Shown in pieces: positions 61,685-64,000 of a stretch of DNA of 64,000 nucleotides (positions are counted from its first letter, which is position 1; each line of letters begins with the position of its first letter). The position numbers and the translations under genes were made by a program. The stretch comes from Streptomyces microflavus. Lineage in GTDB: Bacteria; Actinomycetota; Actinomycetes; Streptomycetales; Streptomycetaceae. Below the pieces are notes generated by a model. That model did no database searches and was not told the origin of the DNA. It was given only the letters and a program-made list of their open reading frames with translations. The DNA is taken from the NCBI RefSeq assembly GCF_014650075.1, contig NZ_BMUG01000002.1:186001-250000 (forward strand). Direction: 5' to 3'.

Positions 61685-62140
61685 CTACTCCGTCGGCGGC
61701 CTCTTCGGCTTCGGCCGCCAGACCACCAGCGCACTGGTCTGCTGCACATCCTGGTACGGCACCAGATCGCGCCGGTACGAGGCGTGCACCTGGGCCTCGC
61801 GCTGCTGCATGGCCACCGCCGCGCCGTCCACCGCCGCCGAGAGCTCGGAGACGCGCTGCTGGAGGGCTGCGACCTGGTTCTCCAGCTCGATGATGCGCTT
61901 GATGCCTGCCAGGTTGATGCCCTCGTCCTGCGACAGCTGCTGCACGGTGCGCAGCAGCTCGATGTCACGGGCCGAGTAGCGGCGGCCGCGGCCGGCCGTA
62001 CGGTCCGGGGAGACCAGGCCGAGACGGTCGTACTGGCGCAGCGTCTGCGGGTGGAGACCCGAGAGCTGGGCCGCGATCGAGATCACGTACACCGGCGATT
62101 CATCGGTCAGCTGGTACGGATTGCGTCGACGGCCGTCCAT
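61685..62140 (-). CDS. hspR: Heat-shock repressor HspR
   Basis: 151 residues, MerR-type. Helix-turn-helix and wing: YVISIAAQLSGLHPQTLRQYDRLGLVSPDRTAGRGRRYS. A coiled-coil helix follows (IIELENQVAALQQRVSEL). HspR represses heat-shock genes with DnaK as co-repressor by binding HAIR sites. The start codon lies 1 nt from the dnaJ stop, so it is the last gene of the grpE-dnaJ-hspR operon. Confidence 0.96.
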   Translation of the reverse strand: MDGRRRNPYQLTDESPVYVISIAAQLSGLHPQTLRQYDRLGLVSPDRTAGRGRRYSARDIELLRTVQQLSQDEGINLAGIKRIIELENQVAALQQRVSELSAAVDGAAVAMQQREAQVHASYRRDLVPYQDVQQTSALVVWRPKPKRPPTE

Positions 62141-62141
62141 C

Positions 62142-63338
62142 TCAAGCTCCCTTCGCGGCCTGGAACAGTTCCGCCCGCGGGTCCTCGTCCGCGGTCGCCT
62201 TGCGGTAGGTCTCCAGCGCGTCCCTGGCCTCCTGGCCGAGGTCCGTGGGGACCGCCACCTCCACGGTGACCAGCAGGTCGCCGCGGGTGCCGTCCTTGCG
62301 GACCGCGCCCTTGCCCCGGGCGCGCATCGTACGCCCGTTGGGGGTGCCGGCGGGGAGTTTCAGGGTGACCGGGGGTCCGCCGAGCGTGGGGACCTTGACC
62401 TCGCCGCCGAGCGTCGCCTCCGGGAAGGTGACGGGCACGGTGACCGTGAGGTTGTCGCCCTTGCGGCCGAAGACCGGGTGGGCGCCGACGTGGACGACGA
62501 CGTAGAGGTCGCCGGCCGGACCGCCGCGCTCGCCCGGGCCGCCCTTGCCGCGCAGCCGGATCCGCTGGCCGTCCGAGACGCCCGCCGGGATCCTGACCTG
62601 CATGGTGCGGGCCGACTTCGCCCGGCCGCTGCCGTGACAGACCTCGCAGGGGTCCTGGGCGATGAGGCCCCGGCCCTTGCAGTCCACGCAGGGGTCGGTG
62701 AGCGAGAAGCCGCCGCCCGTACCGCGCGAGACCTGGCCGGTGCCGACGCAGGTCGGGCAGACCCTGGGGGTGCCGTTCTTGTCGCCGGTGCCGGAACACG
62801 CCTTGCAGGGCGCCTGGCTGGACATCCGCAGCGGGACCGTGGCCCCGTCGACCGCCTCGGTGAAGCTGAGCGTCACCTCGGACTCGATGTCCTGGCCGCG
62901 CCGCGGCTGGACGCGGGTGCCCGTGCCGCCGCGGTTGAACAGTCCGCCGAAGACGTCGCCGAGACCGCCCCCGCCGCCGCCGAAGCCGCCGCCCGCACCG
63001 CCTGCCTGACCGCCACCCGGTGCGCCCCCGCCGAAGAGGTCGCCCAGGTCGAAGTTGAAGTTGCCGCCCGCACCGCCGGGGCCGGCGCGGAAGCCACCGT
63101 TGCCGAAGAGGGCGCGCGCCTCGTCGTACTCCTTGCGCCGCTTGGTGTCGCCGAGGACGTCGTTCGCCTCGGAGATCTCCTTGAAGCGCTCCTCCGCCTT
63201 GGCGTCACCCTTGTTGGCGTCCGGGTGGAACTCGCGGGCGAGCTTGCGGTACGCCTTCTTGATCTCGGCGTCGGTGGCGTCCTTGGGGACGCCGAGGACC
63301 TTGTAGTAGTCCTTCTCGACGAAGTCCTTCGTGCTCAT
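62142..63338 (-). CDS. dnaJ: Chaperone DnaJ
   Basis: 398 residues. J-domain with the HPD motif in LAREFHPDANKGD (about 35-47), Gly/Phe-rich region with long Gly runs, four zinc CxxCxGxG repeats (CKACSGTG, CPTCVGTG, CVDCKGRG, CEVCHGSG), and substrate-binding C-terminal beta domains. It delivers substrates to DnaK and stimulates its ATPase. It is co-transcribed between grpE and hspR. Confidence 0.97.
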   Translation of the reverse strand: MSTKDFVEKDYYKVLGVPKDATDAEIKKAYRKLAREFHPDANKGDAKAEERFKEISEANDVLGDTKRRKEYDEARALFGNGGFRAGPGGAGGNFNFDLGDLFGGGAPGGGQAGGAGGGFGGGGGGLGDVFGGLFNRGGTGTRVQPRRGQDIESEVTLSFTEAVDGATVPLRMSSQAPCKACSGTGDKNGTPRVCPTCVGTGQVSRGTGGGFSLTDPCVDCKGRGLIAQDPCEVCHGSGRAKSARTMQVRIPAGVSDGQRIRLRGKGGPGERGGPAGDLYVVVHVGAHPVFGRKGDNLTVTVPVTFPEATLGGEVKVPTLGGPPVTLKLPAGTPNGRTMRARGKGAVRKDGTRGDLLVTVEVAVPTDLGQEARDALETYRKATADEDPRAELFQAAKGA

Positions 63339-63434
63339 CGACGTCCCTCCTTCCGGACGATCGGCGCGGCGGCCGGCCCGTGGGCCGGCCGCCTGGCCGG
63401 TCGGTGTGCACCCTGGTGGTCGGACGTGGTGTCG

Positions 63435-64000
63435 TCAGACCTCCTCGGTGCCACCGCTCTCCTCGTCGTCTGTCTTCTCTTCCTTGGCCGCCGCGGGCGT
63501 GGCGCCCGGCTGCGGCTCGGCGACGGCCACCCGCGCGGGGCGGATGGTGCGCTCGCCGATGCGATACCCCGGCTGGAGGATCGCCACGCAGGTCGTCTCG
63601 GTGACGTCCGGCGCGTAGCTGTGCATCAGGGCCTCGTGGATCGTCGGGTCGAAGGGCTCGCCCTCCTTGCCGAACTGCTGGAGGCCCAGCTTCGCGACAA
63701 CCGTCTCCAGCGATTCGGCGACCGACTTGAAGCCGCCCACGAGCTCGCCGTGCTCCCTGGCGCGGCCGACGTCGTCGAGCACGGGAAGGAGCTCGGACAG
63801 GAGGTTCGCGACGGCGACCTCCTTGACCGTGACCCGGTCCCGCTCGACGCGGCGGCGGTAGTTCTGGTACTCGGCCTGGAGCCGCTGGAGGTCCGCGGTG
63901 CGCTCGCTGAGCGCCATACGGGCCTGGTCCAGCTGTGCGGTCAGACCGACGGTCGGGTCGGTGTCCCCGGCCGGGGCCGCCGCCTCCTCCTCGGAGGGTG
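63435..64000 (-). CDS. grpE: Nucleotide exchange factor GrpE, 5' end cut off
   Basis: The frame continues through the window edge (no start codon reached); at least 188 residues are visible. VGLTAQLDQARMALSERTADLQRLQAEYQNYRRRVERD is the long coiled-coil, followed by the beta-domain with EGEPFDPTIHEALMHSY and GYRIGERTIRPARVAVAEP. The protein exchanges ADP for ATP on DnaK. dnaK should lie just outside the window, upstream. Confidence 0.95.
   Translation of the reverse strand, partial: PSEEEAAAPAGDTDPTVGLTAQLDQARMALSERTADLQRLQAEYQNYRRRVERDRVTVKEVAVANLLSELLPVLDDVGRAREHGELVGGFKSVAESLETVVAKLGLQQFGKEGEPFDPTIHEALMHSYAPDVTETTCVAILQPGYRIGERTIRPARVAVAEPQPGATPAAAKEEKTDDEESGGTEEV

Overview
The window is high-GC actinobacterial chromosome, almost certainly Streptomyces. 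Codons are strongly G/C-ending, GTG and TTG starts are common, and the gene neighbourhoods (recR/ybaB, purA, kynurenine genes, fba/pyrE, clpB, grpE-dnaJ-hspR) follow, from memory, the order of the S. coelicolor core chromosome around SCO3617-SCO3670. A perfect ParB-type centromere palindrome (44737-44750) fits an oriC-proximal arm. I see no rRNA, tRNA, CRISPR array, transposase or prophage.

Layout. 1-4.6 kb: DUF5063, recR, ybaB, a SLATT membrane protein, an unknown protein and a GntR regulator. 4.7-10.8 kb: class III aminotransferase, a DJ-1/MarR operon with two palindromic operators, a Ser/Thr kinase and an MFS exporter with tandem operator-like palindromes. 10.9-18.2 kb (accessory): membrane protein, DUF6879, TetR, a 37-aa peptide next to a PIMT-like methyltransferase, hemerythrin, two GNAT proteins, an Scr1-type regulator with a duplicated DUF397 partner, and a DCC protein. 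18.2-24.4 kb: secreted beta-propeller protein, PucR regulator, a second DNA sliding clamp and a GH19 chitinase with DasR-type sites. 24.7-29.1 kb: an unrecognised small protein, a polyprenyl synthase and a DUF2236 (MpaB/latex-clearing type) oxygenase, then a membrane-anchored PstS-like protein. 29.1-36 kb: purA, a degenerate lipid kinase, DUF1876, a CYP107-like P450 and a two-component system. 36-43.5 kb: NmrA-like protein, kynurenine operon (kynA, kynU, hydrolase), DUF3151, DHA2 exporter and a PatB-like lyase. 43.5-52.2 kb: fba, pyrE, aldose epimerase, SRPBCC protein, spermidine-synthase-like membrane protein, DUF2617, Gly/Cys-rich protein, aminotransferase and YbjN. 52.3-55.5 kb: clpB with HspR-type sites, and an F420-type flavoprotein. 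55.7-61.5 kb (accessory): two small coupled genes and a tandem array of four paralogous LuxR-type regulators with one unknown gene inside. 61.7-64 kb: hspR, dnaJ and grpE, the last cut by the window edge.

How parts work together. HspR, encoded at the right end, is the expected repressor of both its own dnaK-type operon and clpB, whose promoter carries the inverted repeats. The kynurenine genes form a tryptophan-catabolic unit ending at anthranilate. The most unusual region is the four-gene regulator array: three copies share nearly identical DNA over the HTH-encoding end while their sensor halves differ, and one copy carries a rare TTA codon near its start. The polyprenyl-synthase/DUF2236 pair and the peptide/PIMT-methyltransferase pair are the other candidates for undescribed systems. 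Several noncoding repeats (20-bp, 30-bp, 42-bp and 12-bp tandem arrays, and a dispersed GC-rich element) are recorded separately.
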